64,000 nt of DNA from Hallella bergensis DSM 17361 (GCF_000160535.1 NZ_GG704784.1:6258-70257), one strand, 5' to 3'. Shown: positions 53,792-63,717, numbered from the stretch's first letter. Program-made: numbers and translations. The notes: generated by a model from the letters alone, not told the origin.

Positions 53792-54087
53792 CGCAGGTGA
53801 GAAAACAGGGCACATAATGGCCTAAATACACAACACGCTAACTATCAGACTTATACAAAATAGCGTTTCTTTTGCGAATTTCGACCCACAGCATTTTTAT
53901 TTTCAAATAAGCGAAGCATGGAGCAGGGTTTGTCAAGAAAAAAGCACACCCTTTTAACTCCGTGAATGCGAAATAACTAAGCCGGCAAAAAAGGTTTTTG
54001 ACCGGCTCAGGCGCCAGAATTGTGGTCAAGATGAGAACAAAGGTTAAAAATCTCCATGCTTTTATCCGTTCTCTCTCTGCTTTTTAC

Positions 54088-54095
54088 TATCTTTG
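54088..54095 (+). promoter_or_regulatory. -7 promoter element for the DUF2723 gene
   Basis: TATCTTTG matches TAnnTTTG, 51 bases before the ATG at 54147. No clear -33 element. Confidence 0.6.
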
Positions 54096-54146
54096 CACAA
54101 TCGTTGCATACGCGTATTGCAATAACACATTGATTCAAAGATATAA

Positions 54147-57100
54147 ATGAAACAGTACAGATTAGTGGACAACATACTGGGCTGGCTGGCCTTTCTGATA
54201 GCCGCCGTGGTGTATTGTTCGACCATTGAGCCGACAGCCTCCTTCTGGGACTGTCCCGAATTTATCGCTACCGGATACAAACTTGAAGTCGGCCACCCAC
54301 CGGGGGCACCGTTCTTCATGCTCACGGCCAACCTGTTCAGTCAGTTTGTCAGCGACCCGAGTCAAGTGGCGCGCATGGTGAACACCATGAGTGCGCTGCT
54401 GTCGGCAACCACCATTACGTTCCTCTTCTGGACCATCACCCACCTCACCCGCAAGCTCATTGTGAAGGATTGGGACAGCCTGACGCTCAGCAAAACCATT
54501 GCCATCGAGGCAAGCGGCCTGGTGGGCGCACTGATCTATACCTTCTCCGACACCTTCTGGTTCTCGGCCGTAGAGGGCGAGGTGTATGCCTATTCATCGG
54601 CATTCACGGCCATTGTGTTCTGGCTCATCCTGAAATGGGAAGACCATGCCGACGAGCCCCACGCTGACCGATGGTTGGTGCTCATCTTCTACATGATGGG
54701 ACTGAGCATCGGTGTCCACCTGCTCAACCTGCTCTGCATCCCGGCCATCGTGCTGGTGTACTGTTATCGCCGGTTCCCCGATGTGGAGACCAAGGGGTCG
54801 CTCGTGGCGCTGCTCATCTCATTTGTCATCGTGGCCGCCGTGCTTTATGGTGTGGTGCCGGGTGTCGTCACCGTCGGCGGATGGTTTGAACTGTTCTTCG
54901 TGAACACTTTGGGCATGCCGTTCAACACGGGGCTCATTCTCTATATTGTGTTGCTCGTAGCCGCAGTGCTGTGGGGAATCTACGAAAGCTATATCGGTCA
55001 AAACGCTCGTCGCGAAAACATTTCGTTCCTTCTGGCCTTCGGCCTCATCGGCATTCCGTTCTACGGATATGGTTGGAGCGCAGTAGTGATTGGAGCGATT
55101 GTGTTGGTCGTTGCAGCCATCCTGCTCAACTACAAACGGATGATCAACAAAAAGCCCGTGCATGTGGTCACCTCACGATTCAAAAACACGGCTCTGCTCT
55201 GTATGCTGATGCTCATGATTGGCTATTCCAGCTATGCTCTCATCGTCATTCGTTCGGAGGCCAACCCACCTATGGATCAGAATTCTCCCGAAGACATCTT
55301 TACCTTGGGCAGCTATCTGAGCCGTGACCAGTATGGCGACCGTCCGTTGCTTTACGGGCAGGCCTATACCTCGCAGGTGGCTCTCGAACAAGACGGGCAG
55401 ATGTGCCGACCCAAGATGAAACAGGGCGCGCCCATCTACAGCCGCAAGGAAAAAGCCTCGCCTGAGGAGAAAGACTCCTATTTCGTTGTATCGCATAAAG
55501 ACAAATATGTCTATGCCCAGAACATGCTCTTCCCGCGCATGCACGATGCAAGCCATGCGCAGGACTATGAAGCCTGGATGGGGGGCGTCGAGGGTACGCA
55601 GGTGCCGTATGACCGTTGCGGCGAGCCTGTAATGGTCAAGATGCCCAACCAACTCGAAAACATCAGGTTCTTCCTCTCCTATCAGTGCAACTTCATGTAC
55701 TGGCGCTACTTCATGTGGAACTTTGCCGGTCGGCAAAACGACATTCAGGGACATGGAGAACTGGAGCACGGCAATTGGATTACGGGCATTCCCTTCATCG
55801 ACAATGCCCGTTTGGGCGACCAGAGCAAGCTGCCCGACGCCCTGAAAGAGAACAAGGGGCGCAACGCATTCTACTGTCTGCCGTTGCTGCTTGGTCTAAT
55901 CGGCCTGTTCTGGCAGGCCTTCCGCGGCCGGCGCGGCATACGCCAGTTCTGGGTGGTGTTCTTCCTTTTCTTCATGACCGGACTGGCCATTGTGGTCTAT
56001 CTCAACCAGTCGCCGGTGCAGCCTCGTGAGCGCGACTATGCCTATGCCGGCTCGTTCTATGCCTTTGCCATCTGGTGCGGTATGGGTGTGGCGGCCATCA
56101 TCGACTTGATGAAGAAATATCTGAAACTCGACAACGTCGTTGCAACGGCTATCGTTGCGCATATCTGCCTGCTCGTACCGATACAGATGGCCAGTCAGAC
56201 GTGGGACGATCACGACCGCTCCAACCGCTACGTATGTCGCGATTTCGGCCAAAACTATCTCATGACTTTGCAGGATAAGGGCAACCCCATTATCTTTACC
56301 AACGGCGATAACGACACGTTCCCACTCTGGTATAACCAAGACGTGGAAGGCGTTAGGACCGACACGCGCGTGTGCAACCTCTCTTATTTGCAGACCGACT
56401 GGTATATCGACCAGATGAAGCGCCCGGCCTACGACTCGCCTGCCGTACCGATCACGTGGCCCCGACTCGACTATTGCTCGGGCACCAACGAATATGTGGA
56501 AGTGATGCCCAACATGAAACAAAGCATCACGGAGCTGTACAAGCAAGACCGCGAGACCGCCGAGAAGCTCTTCGGAAAGAATCCTTTCGAGGTGGCCAAC
56601 GTGATGAAATACTGGGTGCGCGGTGATTTCACCAATGAACAGACCAGTATTTTGGCATCCGTCTTCGGCGTTGAGGAGAGCAAAGTCAAAGAAGCCATGC
56701 ACATGATTCCTACCGACACGCTCTATGTCCCCATCGACAAGGAGGCCGTGAAGAAGAGTGGAATGATGATGGCAAGCGACACCATCCCCGACCAGATGGT
56801 TATCTCGCTGGCCGGTAAACGTGCACTCTACAAGGGAGACTTGATGATGCTCGAGATGATTGCCAACTGCAACTGGACTCGACCCATCTATGTAGCCCTG
56901 ACCGTAGGCGAGAGCAATTATATGAATCTGGGCGACAGCTTCGTGCAGGAAGGCCTTGCCAACCGCATCACGCCATTCCTCACCAACAAGCCGGGAACCA
57001 AGAACTTCGACACCGAAGCCACCTACAACAACCTGATGCACCGCTACCGCTATGGCGGGCTCGAAACCAAGGGACTGTATATCGACGAGACCACCATGCG

Positions 57101-57536
57101 CATGTGCTACACCCACCGGCGCCTCTTCGGCCAGCTCGCCCTGAACTTGCTTGCCGAGAACAAGCGCGACAAGGCTCTCAAGGTGTTGCAGAAGGCTGAA
57201 AAGGTTATGCCGTCATACAACATTCCGATGAACTACATGAGCGGGGGAACCGACATCGCCAAGGCATACGCACTGCTCGGGCAAAGCAAAAAGGCGCTCG
57301 CCATCATCAATGATGTATGGAAAGAGGCCAGCCAATACGGAAGTTACTACCTGAGTCTCGATGGTTCACGGTTCCAAAATTCGCAGCGCGACTGCATGAT
57401 TCAGCTCACCATCATGTCGCAAATAGCCGACATCACAGGGATGGTGGACAAGAAACTGGCCGCCAAGCAAAAGGCACACATCGATAACTTCTACAGTCTC
57501 TACATCAACAAGGGCGGAAAACCCTTGGGACAATAG
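54147..57536 (+). CDS. DUF2723 membrane protein, probable glycosyltransferase
   Basis: 1129 residues. The N-terminal half has about ten or more membrane helices with the DUF2723 signature TASFWDCPEFIATGYKLEVG followed by HPPGAPFF, where acidic residues in the first extracytoplasmic loop resemble those of GT-C enzymes such as protein O-mannosyltransferases. The C-terminal ~500 residues are soluble and end in TPR-like helices (LGQSKKALAIINDVWKEA). The family is catalogued as GT117 and is inferred to attach sugars to proteins outside the membrane; substrates are not shown here. It is followed after 50 bases by the deacetylase gene, so the envelope genes may be cotranscribed. Confidence 0.85.
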   Translation: MKQYRLVDNILGWLAFLIAAVVYCSTIEPTASFWDCPEFIATGYKLEVGHPPGAPFFMLTANLFSQFVSDPSQVARMVNTMSALLSATTITFLFWTITHLTRKLIVKDWDSLTLSKTIAIEASGLVGALIYTFSDTFWFSAVEGEVYAYSSAFTAIVFWLILKWEDHADEPHADRWLVLIFYMMGLSIGVHLLNLLCIPAIVLVYCYRRFPDVETKGSLVALLISFVIVAAVLYGVVPGVVTVGGWFELFFVNTLGMPFNTGLILYIVLLVAAVLWGIYESYIGQNARRENISFLLAFGLIGIPFYGYGWSAVVIGAIVLVVAAILLNYKRMINKKPVHVVTSRFKNTALLCMLMLMIGYSSYALIVIRSEANPPMDQNSPEDIFTLGSYLSRDQYGDRPLLYGQAYTSQVALEQDGQMCRPKMKQGAPIYSRKEKASPEEKDSYFVVSHKDKYVYAQNMLFPRMHDASHAQDYEAWMGGVEGTQVPYDRCGEPVMVKMPNQLENIRFFLSYQCNFMYWRYFMWNFAGRQNDIQGHGELEHGNWITGIPFIDNARLGDQSKLPDALKENKGRNAFYCLPLLLGLIGLFWQAFRGRRGIRQFWVVFFLFFMTGLAIVVYLNQSPVQPRERDYAYAGSFYAFAIWCGMGVAAIIDLMKKYLKLDNVVATAIVAHICLLVPIQMASQTWDDHDRSNRYVCRDFGQNYLMTLQDKGNPIIFTNGDNDTFPLWYNQDVEGVRTDTRVCNLSYLQTDWYIDQMKRPAYDSPAVPITWPRLDYCSGTNEYVEVMPNMKQSITELYKQDRETAEKLFGKNPFEVANVMKYWVRGDFTNEQTSILASVFGVEESKVKEAMHMIPTDTLYVPIDKEAVKKSGMMMASDTIPDQMVISLAGKRALYKGDLMMLEMIANCNWTRPIYVALTVGESNYMNLGDSFVQEGLANRITPFLTNKPGTKNFDTEATYNNLMHRYRYGGLETKGLYIDETTMRMCYTHRRLFGQLALNLLAENKRDKALKVLQKAEKVMPSYNIPMNYMSGGTDIAKAYALLGQSKKALAIINDVWKEASQYGSYYLSLDGSRFQNSQRDCMIQLTIMSQIADITGMVDKKLAAKQKAHIDNFYSLYINKGGKPLGQ

Positions 57537-57586
57537 CGAATGGAGAGGCGTATGGGAATATCAGGTAGCATCATTGATTCGGGCAG

Positions 57587-58198
57587 ATGTTCATAGAACA
57601 ACCGGCCAAATGGCTCCGATGGCTGTATCCTAATGCCATCTGGCGAATGGATACCAACGAACACGCCGTGTATCTGACCTTTGACGACGGTCCGATTCCC
57701 ACCTCGACTCCGTTCATTCTCGAAACACTGAGGGCGTACGGAGCCAAGGCTACCTTCTTCATGGTGGGCGAAAACGTGCTGCGATACCACGACCTCTACA
57801 ATCAAATCGTGGCAGAGGGGCATCAAGTGGGCAACCACACGTTCAACCACATGGGTGCTTTCAAGCATTGGGCGCTGACCTATGCCCTCAACACGGCACA
57901 GGCCAACGACCTGATCAAGAGCCACCTCTTCCGTCCGCCGCATGGCTGGATGCGCCATTCGGTGTACTGGTGGTTGCAACACAAATACAAAATCGTGATG
58001 TGGGATCTCGTCACCCGCGACTACTCCAAGTGGCTCACGGCAGAAGATGTGGTCAGAAACGTGAAGCGATATGCCCGCAACGGCTCCATCATCACCTTCC
58101 ATGATTCGGAAAAGAGCATAGACAAGCTGAAGACTGCACTGCCTGAAGCATTGCAATGGCTACAGGAACAAGGATATGAGTTCAAGATTTTCGAATGA
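57587..58198 (+). CDS. Polysaccharide deacetylase (NodB-type, CE4)
   Basis: 203 residues, essentially a bare NodB domain. Motif 1 TFDDGP (31-36) carries the metal-binding Asp, motif 2 is the metal-binding His pair in GNHTFNHMG, and motif 3 is FRPPHGWMR. No signal peptide is visible, so if it acts on peptidoglycan or another N-acetylated glycan, the route out of the cytoplasm is unclear. It overlaps the start of queG by 23 bases, so the two are cotranscribed though functionally unrelated. Confidence 0.87.
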   Translation: MFIEQPAKWLRWLYPNAIWRMDTNEHAVYLTFDDGPIPTSTPFILETLRAYGAKATFFMVGENVLRYHDLYNQIVAEGHQVGNHTFNHMGAFKHWALTYALNTAQANDLIKSHLFRPPHGWMRHSVYWWLQHKYKIVMWDLVTRDYSKWLTAEDVVRNVKRYARNGSIITFHDSEKSIDKLKTALPEALQWLQEQGYEFKIFE

Positions 58199-59111
58199 GA
58201 TTAAAGCCGAGGCCAAGCGTCTTGGCTTTTTTTCATGTGGCATAGCCAAGGCCGAACGGGTGTCGCAGGAGGTTGAAAACCATCTGCGACAATGGCTTGC
58301 CGACGGGATGAATGCCGATATGGAATGGATGGGAAACTACTTGGATAAACGTATGGATCCACGTTTGTTGATGGACGGTTTGAAGTCTATCGTGTCGGTA
58401 GCCATGAACTATGCTCCGACCCAAAGGCTGCCTCAAGACCAACCACAGATTGCAGCATACGCGCTCGGACAGGATTATCACGAGGTGATGAAGCAGAGAC
58501 TGCACCGCCTTGCCGCCTTTATCTATGGTGAGGATCGGCTCAAAGATGCCAACTACCGGGTGTTTGTGGATAGCGGTCCGGTGCTCGAAAGATATTGGGC
58601 CGTACGCGCCGGACTCGGTTGGGTGGGCAAAAACCGGCAGCTTATCATCCCCCACGCCGGCAGTATGTTCTTCTTGGGAGAGTTGTTTCTCGACTTCGAG
58701 ACCGACTACGACAGACCTATAGCCGACCGCTGTGGGGCGTGTACAAAATGCATCGACCACTGCCCCACCCGGGCATTAAGCCCAAACCATGACTTCAATT
58801 CCACGCTCTGCCTCTCCTATCAGACCATTGAGAACCGCAAGGAACTAAGCGAAGAAGCCAAAAAAGCAATGGGAAACGTTATCTACGGATGCGATAGATG
58901 CCAGGCGGCATGCCCCTGGAACCGCTTCGCCACACCCTCCGATATTCCCGAGTTCCAACCGAAACCCGAGCTTCTGCGTATGACCCGTGACAACTGGAAG
59001 AACCTTTCCGTTGAAGACTATCGCCGTCTTTTCAAAGGCTCCGCAGTAAAAAGGGTGAAATACAAAGGCCTGATGCGGAACATATCCACCCTCTTTTCGG
59101 AAGGAGAATAA
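58176..59111 (+). CDS. queG: Epoxyqueuosine reductase
   Basis: 311 residues. Performs the last step of queuosine synthesis, reducing epoxyqueuosine in tRNA anticodons with a cobalamin cofactor and two [4Fe-4S] clusters. The ferredoxin-like motifs CGACTKCIDHCPT and CDRCQAACPWN are present in the expected C-terminal half, preceded by the DUF1730 region with FVDSGPVLERYWAVRAGLGW. The family's optional C-terminal HEAT-like repeats are absent. The start overlaps the deacetylase gene by 23 bases. It converges on glmM with 25 bases between the stops. Confidence 0.95.
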   Translation: MSSRFSNEIKAEAKRLGFFSCGIAKAERVSQEVENHLRQWLADGMNADMEWMGNYLDKRMDPRLLMDGLKSIVSVAMNYAPTQRLPQDQPQIAAYALGQDYHEVMKQRLHRLAAFIYGEDRLKDANYRVFVDSGPVLERYWAVRAGLGWVGKNRQLIIPHAGSMFFLGELFLDFETDYDRPIADRCGACTKCIDHCPTRALSPNHDFNSTLCLSYQTIENRKELSEEAKKAMGNVIYGCDRCQAACPWNRFATPSDIPEFQPKPELLRMTRDNWKNLSVEDYRRLFKGSAVKRVKYKGLMRNISTLFSEGE

Positions 59112-59136
59112 TTCCGCCATCGGCCCTCGCCTATTT

Positions 59137-60531
59137 TTATTCGCACATGTCGCTCACCACTTGCATCAGCTCCTTGCCTATCTGGTCAGCCTCTTCTTCG
59201 GTCAGGGCCTCACTGTAGACACGGATGATGGGTTCGGTGTTGGACTTGCGCAGATGCACCCACTTGTTGGGGAAGTCGAGCTTCACGCCGTCTATGTCGG
59301 TCACCTGCACGTCGTTTTCGCCGGAATATTTCTCTTTCACCCTCATCAGGATGGCATCTACATCGGTGGAAGCGGTGAGATCGATGCGGTTTTTGGCCAT
59401 GAAATAGCTGGGGAACGTTGCACGCAGCTGGCTGGCGGTCATCTTTTTCTGAGCCATTGAGCTCAGGAACAGACCGATACCCACCAATGCATCGCGGCCG
59501 TAATGGCTTTCCGGATAGATCACTCCACCGTTGCCTTCGCCGCCGATCACGGCGCCAACTTCTTTCATCTTGGTCGTGACATTCACCTCACCCACTGCCG
59601 ATGCATGGTATTTGCAGCCGTGTTTCTCGGTCACATCGCGCAGTGCACGTGTCGAACTGAGGTTGCTCACCGTGGGTCCCTGCACGTGGTCGAGTATGTA
59701 GTCGGCCACGGTAACGAGCGTGTATTCCTCGCCATACATCTTTCCATCCTCCTGGATAAAGGCCAGTCGGTCCACATCGGGATCCACCACGATACCCAAG
59801 TCGTAGTCGCCTCCGGCACATTCGGCCATGATCTCACCCAAATTCTTCTCGATGGGTTCTGGATTGTGTGCAAAATCTCCATTGGGTTCCGCATTGAGGA
59901 AAGTGGCCTCAACACCCAGTGCCTCGAAGAGGTCGGGCAGGATAACGCCACCCACCGAGTTGATCGTATCCACCACCACCTTGAAACCGGCGTTCCGGAT
60001 AGCCTCAACATCGACCAGCGACAGGGCCAGCACTTCTTCGATATGTCGTTTGTTAAACGAATTGTCCTGGCTGTATTTGCCCAGATGGTCTACCTCGGCA
60101 TATTCAAAATCCTCCCGCTCGGCTATGTCCAGCACCTCACTGCCATCGGCAGCCGTCAGAAACTCGCCCTTGCTGTTCAGCAGTTTCAGTGCATTCCACT
60201 GACGGGGGTTGTGGCTGGCCGTGATGATAATGCCACCATCGGCCCCGCTCATGGTCACGGCAAGTTCGGTAGTCGGCGTGGTGGCCAGTCCGATGTCTAT
60301 CACATCATACCCCATGCCCATCAATGTGCCACACACCACGTTTCTCACCATATCGCCCGAGATGCGTGCATCGCGTCCCACGACGATTTTATTGCTCGGT
60401 GACTTACTGTTCCGGCGAATGAAGGTGGCGTATGCCGATGTAAACTTCACGATGTCGAGCGGATTCAGGGTGTCACCCACCGGGCCACCGATAGTTCCGC
60501 GGATGCCCGAAATTGATTTGATTAGGGTCAT
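59137..60531 (-). CDS. glmM: Phosphoglucosamine mutase
   Basis: 464 residues, alpha-D-phosphohexomutase family. Converts glucosamine 6-phosphate to glucosamine 1-phosphate for UDP-GlcNAc and the cell wall. The phospho-serine is Ser106 in TASHNP. The metal loop reads DPDVDRLAFI and the sugar-binding loop GGEGNGGVIYPE. The C-terminal phosphate-binding motif is RKSNTEPIIRVYSEA. The two latter motifs favour GlmM over phosphomannomutase, though Bacteroidota enzymes of this length are often annotated for either. It follows the DUF4827 lipoprotein gene by 64 bases; a small ATCCGG/CCGGAT hairpin (60556-60572) lies between them. Confidence 0.9.
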   Translation of the reverse strand: MTLIKSISGIRGTIGGPVGDTLNPLDIVKFTSAYATFIRRNSKSPSNKIVVGRDARISGDMVRNVVCGTLMGMGYDVIDIGLATTPTTELAVTMSGADGGIIITASHNPRQWNALKLLNSKGEFLTAADGSEVLDIAEREDFEYAEVDHLGKYSQDNSFNKRHIEEVLALSLVDVEAIRNAGFKVVVDTINSVGGVILPDLFEALGVEATFLNAEPNGDFAHNPEPIEKNLGEIMAECAGGDYDLGIVVDPDVDRLAFIQEDGKMYGEEYTLVTVADYILDHVQGPTVSNLSSTRALRDVTEKHGCKYHASAVGEVNVTTKMKEVGAVIGGEGNGGVIYPESHYGRDALVGIGLFLSSMAQKKMTASQLRATFPSYFMAKNRIDLTASTDVDAILMRVKEKYSGENDVQVTDIDGVKLDFPNKWVHLRKSNTEPIIRVYSEALTEEEADQIGKELMQVVSDMCE

Positions 60532-60595
60532 ATTCTATTGGTTTAAAATGTTATCATCCGGTTATCCCGGATTGGTTTTTAGGTTCATATCCGAA

Positions 60596-61243
60596 TTACA
60601 GCCCACGCTGGTAGGTGATGTCATACATATAAGGTATCACGCGCGAGGTTGCCCCCATGTGACCCACGTCGTGCGGAACGATGATGCGCACCTTGGCCAC
60701 CTCGTCGCCCTCGTTGGCCGGACGACCCACGTTGATGAACGTCAGCGGCACAAGCCATCCCTGCGGCACCGAGCTGGTCGTCAGCCCATGGGCAGCCACC
60801 AGCGTGCTCTCTTTTGGAACAAAAGACCCAGTGAACGTTCCGGAATTGTTGGTCACCGACATCTTGTCCACCCAATAGCCCAGCGCTGAAGCCAGAACGT
60901 TGGACACCTCGATGGAATCGGTCATCATGTTTCGCTCGGTGAAGCGGCACAATACCCTCACCCTTTCCCCATTTTTGATGGGGCTGCCACAGCCCTTGCG
61001 CACAATCTGCATGTACACACCGTTGGACTCGAAGAGCACAAACTCGTTTTTCTTCACGTCCGTGGTATAGTTTTTCCGGGCAAATTCCTCCTCGCTGATC
61101 ACCTTGACAGCCGAGTCGGCCACATATTTACTAATGGCCGCGCGTTCCCTGTTTTTCTGGTCGGCGTAGGTTTCTCGATCCTTGCAGCCCACCAGGGCCA
61201 TGATGCCGATTAGCAGCAAGGACAGAAAGGTCAGTTTCCTCAT
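60596..61243 (-). CDS. DUF4827 lipoprotein, FKBP-like
   Basis: 215 residues from the ATG at 61243, chosen because it gives the lipoprotein signal MRKLTFLSLLLIGIMALVGC (acceptor Cys20); the ATG two codons upstream (61249) is also possible, while the longer frame starts before the promoter. The body matches DUF4827, a Bacteroidota family with an FKBP-like peptidyl-prolyl isomerase fold: GVYMQIVRKGCGSPIKNGER, then RVIPYMYDITYQRGL at the end. It probably assists protein folding in the periplasm; isomerase activity is unproven. Confidence 0.85.
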   Translation of the reverse strand: MRKLTFLSLLLIGIMALVGCKDRETYADQKNRERAAISKYVADSAVKVISEEEFARKNYTTDVKKNEFVLFESNGVYMQIVRKGCGSPIKNGERVRVLCRFTERNMMTDSIEVSNVLASALGYWVDKMSVTNNSGTFTGSFVPKESTLVAAHGLTTSSVPQGWLVPLTFINVGRPANEGDEVAKVRIIVPHDVGHMGATSRVIPYMYDITYQRGL

Positions 61244-61270
61244 TGTCATATTTGTTATGTTTATGGATGC

Positions 61271-61278
61271 AAAGTTAA
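61271..61278 (-). promoter_or_regulatory. -7 promoter element for the DUF4827 gene
   Basis: Minus-strand TAACTTTG followed by CATCC. The predicted start of transcription is about 20 bases before the chosen ATG, which rules out the longer upstream start. Confidence 0.65.
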
Positions 61279-61408
61279 TAAAAAGCCGATAGAGCCACGA
61301 ATATTCAGAATAAAAAAACACATCATCGTGCAATCTCCTGACGCCCAGTTCCGCACATCTCCGTCACAACTCCGGCGCAGGCGTGGTCTCCGCTCGTCGT
61401 CAAGCCAT

Positions 61409-62455
61409 TCATTTGCCCTTCAGCTGGTCGGCATAATGGTGAATGGCCTCGCGCGTTATCCGCTCAGCTTCCTCCATGGTGCAGTCCAACTGACCGCCGC
61501 TGGCATTGAAATGCCCACCGCCGTTGAAGAATTGCTTGGCCATCTCCTCCACCGAGAAATCGTCCACCGAGCGCAGGCTCACCCATATTTTATTGTCCAC
61601 ACGGTCGTCCTCGCGCAGCGAAATCGACACCTTCATGCCCTTGATGCGCAGCGGCTCGTTCACCAGTCCCTCGCTGTCGCCGCGCACATAGTGGAAGTCG
61701 CGGATATTCTGCCGGGTCAGTGTGAAGTAGGACGCGTGCAGGTCGTCGAAGACATTGAGTTTCTGCGACATCAGATAGCCGCGCAGGCGAATGGCCCACT
61801 GGCTGTAGTTGTTGTAGACGTTGCGGTATATCTTGTCCTTGTCGATATGCTTGGTAAGCAGCTGACAGATGATGAAAAAGATTTCCGGGCGCGTGGAATT
61901 GAAGGTGAAGCCGCCCGTATCGGTCATCATGCCGCAATATATAGAGGTAGCAAACTTCGCAGAAAGCTCCTCAAAGCCGCCCAACTGCCACACCACCCGG
62001 AACACAACCTCGGAGGCAGAGCTCAGATCGGCATGCGAGACGCTGACCTCGGCCGGCAAGTTGGGGTCGAGATGATGGTCGAACATCACGCGCGGAGCAG
62101 CACAGTTGGTCAGCGCTTCCTCCATGGCATCCACGCGGTTCAGTCCGTTATAGTCGATGCAAAACACCAGCTGCGCCTTGTCGAACAGCTGTTGCACCTC
62201 CTCCGGATGCTTGTCGTATCTGATGATGCGTTCACTCGTGGGCAGCCACCGCAGAAAATCGGGATAGCCATTGGGCACAACCACCGCGGGCTCCTTGCCA
62301 TAGTGCTCACGCAAATAGACCGCCCAGCCCAGCGATGAACCCAGCGCATCGCCGTCGGGTCGCGAGTGGGTGGTTATCAATATGTGTTCTGCCGAAGCAA
62401 TGAGTCGCTCGAGCGTCTCTACCTGCTCGGCTGATAAAAGGTTCAAATTCATCAT
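61409..62455 (-). CDS. DHH-DHHA1 phosphoesterase, NrnA-type
   Basis: 348 residues. The DHH motifs are THSRPDGDALGSS (about 29-41), CIDYNG and the family-defining FDHHLD; the C-terminal DHHA1 domain has FNGGGHFNASGG. Proteins of this type degrade nano-RNA or cyclic-di-AMP-derived pApA and can dephosphorylate pAp. Which activity dominates here is unknown. Two ATG codons open the gene at 62455 and 62452. The -7 element lies only five bases upstream, so the message may be leaderless. Divergent from the outer-membrane protein gene. Confidence 0.9.
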   Translation of the reverse strand: MMNLNLLSAEQVETLERLIASAEHILITTHSRPDGDALGSSLGWAVYLREHYGKEPAVVVPNGYPDFLRWLPTSERIIRYDKHPEEVQQLFDKAQLVFCIDYNGLNRVDAMEEALTNCAAPRVMFDHHLDPNLPAEVSVSHADLSSASEVVFRVVWQLGGFEELSAKFATSIYCGMMTDTGGFTFNSTRPEIFFIICQLLTKHIDKDKIYRNVYNNYSQWAIRLRGYLMSQKLNVFDDLHASYFTLTRQNIRDFHYVRGDSEGLVNEPLRIKGMKVSISLREDDRVDNKIWVSLRSVDDFSVEEMAKQFFNGGGHFNASGGQLDCTMEEAERITREAIHHYADQLKGK

Positions 62456-62460
62456 AGGTG

Positions 62461-62468
62461 CAAAGGTA
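62461..62468 (-). promoter_or_regulatory. -7 element abutting the NrnA-type gene start
   Basis: Minus-strand TACCTTTG, five bases before the first ATG. With the usual distance to the start of transcription this places the 5' end of the RNA at or next to the start codon. Confidence 0.55.
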
Positions 62469-62656
62469 ATAAAAAGATTGGGAACAGTCTCGACACGACT
62501 GCGGCTTTTTCTAAAAAATCAAACGAAAGTGTGGGGCAACTCGTTCTGTCAATAAAACTTCACCATTATCGTGTCGGGATTTGCAGGACAACCAGAGTGA
62601 AAAGCGCCATGTTTCCAGTCCCCAAGCCGTCCGCAATCGGTCGGAATGGCGGAAGC

Positions 62657-62766
62657 GTGGTGCGGTTAGAGTCTGATCGCATCGCGTCTACAGCCCAATG
62701 GGCGGGCCACGGAGGTGGATTCCAACTGCCAGTAGGCCTTAACCGCACCGCCGATAAGGCCTCATC
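62657..62766. repeat. 22-base degenerate tandem array, copy 5
   Basis: Units start at 62657, 62679, 62701, 62723 and 62745. The last reads GCACCGCCGATAAGG then CCTCATC, near the consensus in both directions, showing the quasi-palindromic nature of the unit. Module order as in copy 4. Confidence 0.72.
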
Positions 62767-63066
62767 GCGAGCTCAACAAAACCCGACGATTGTCGGATTT
62801 ATCAACAGCACTCATTACTCCCTAATGCTCAACAACTTGCAAAATGGCTGTAAATTTCAAGAATTTCGACTCGTCGGCTTTCTTTTTCGGAATTTGCGAA
62901 ATATACGCGCATATTTGTCCGATATTTTGGCATGACATTTTCATATCCCGTGTTGCATGGCCGAACGGGGGTGGAAAAATTTTCTGAAAAATAAATAATT
63001 TTCGGATGGGGGTAAATTCATATTCTTACGTTATAGGGGCAGAAGATAAAATAAAAGTTTAAGTTT

Positions 63067-63717
63067 ATGAAAAAAATCGAGAGTATGAAAAAGAAACAAA
63101 TTCTTCTCTGGTCACTCCTCGTTCTGGGGACAAGTTCTTTGACCACCACTGCAGTTGCACAAAACGACGCCCGGTTCCATATGGAGCTGGACTACGGCTA
63201 CAACCTCGGCTTCACCGAGAAGATCAACGGCTACAACTACGACTCCCAAGGCAAGCTCGGTGGGCACGCGCTCACCATCAATGCGCTCTACAACATCCGC
63301 CCCGACATGACAGTGGGCGTGGGCTACGGCCTGAGCCGCTTTACGCGCGAATACAACGGCGACAACAACACCATGCCGCTCTATGCCACCTTCCGATACC
63401 GCCCCCTGGCCACGCACCGCGCGCTCTATGCCTACGGCGACCTGGGCTACACGCTCTTCAACGACAGCAAGAACCACAACTTCACGGGCGGCATGCTCGG
63501 GGGCATCGGCGTGGGCTACCAGCTCATGTTCAAACGTCACTTCGGCCTGAACTTCAAGCTGGGCTACGGCTTGCAGCAGTTTGCCAACATCCCCATTATT
63601 ACCGGCACCAGCGAGAAGAAAAACCTAACCACGGGGGAAGTGACCACTATCTTCAACCACGACAAACGCAGTCTGTGGCGGCACTCGGTGCATTTCGGCG
63701 TGGGATTAGTGTTCTGA
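63067..63717 (+). CDS. Outer-membrane beta-barrel protein
   Basis: 216 residues. Signal peptide MKKKQILLWSLLVLGTSS when read from the second ATG (63085), cleaved near AVAQ; the first ATG (63067) adds six residues. The mature protein alternates aromatic and polar residues in short strands (YGLSRFTREYNG, YATFRYRPL, RHSVHFGVGLVF) and ends in Phe, as expected for a small barrel of about eight strands. Function unknown. It is followed after 52 bases by a receptor gene, so the two may be cotranscribed. Confidence 0.75.
   Translation: MKKIESMKKKQILLWSLLVLGTSSLTTTAVAQNDARFHMELDYGYNLGFTEKINGYNYDSQGKLGGHALTINALYNIRPDMTVGVGYGLSRFTREYNGDNNTMPLYATFRYRPLATHRALYAYGDLGYTLFNDSKNHNFTGGMLGGIGVGYQLMFKRHFGLNFKLGYGLQQFANIPIITGTSEKKNLTTGEVTTIFNHDKRSLWRHSVHFGVGLVF

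Larger units (their letters stand above)
53301..54146. other. Non-coding region with a dispersed composite repeat
   Basis: 846 bases between two plus-strand genes. It holds the ACATGGCGC block in reverse (53630-53638), array copy 4 (53682-53791), a weak hairpin module (53869-53922) and the promoter at 54088. A minus-strand frame of 60 codons (53359-53541) has protein-like content but no recognisable homology and is left uncalled. A 24-base motif at 53547-53570 recurs with two differences at 32842-32865. Confidence 0.55.
62456..63066. other. Divergent gap with a dispersed composite repeat
   Basis: 611 bases. From left to right: the -7 element of the NrnA-type gene, the ACATGGCGC block in reverse (62604-62612), array copy 5 (62657-62766), an AT-rich hairpin-like module (about 62850-62905) and an AT-rich leader before the outer-membrane protein gene. 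No convincing gene lies here; short frames coincide with the array. Confidence 0.55.
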
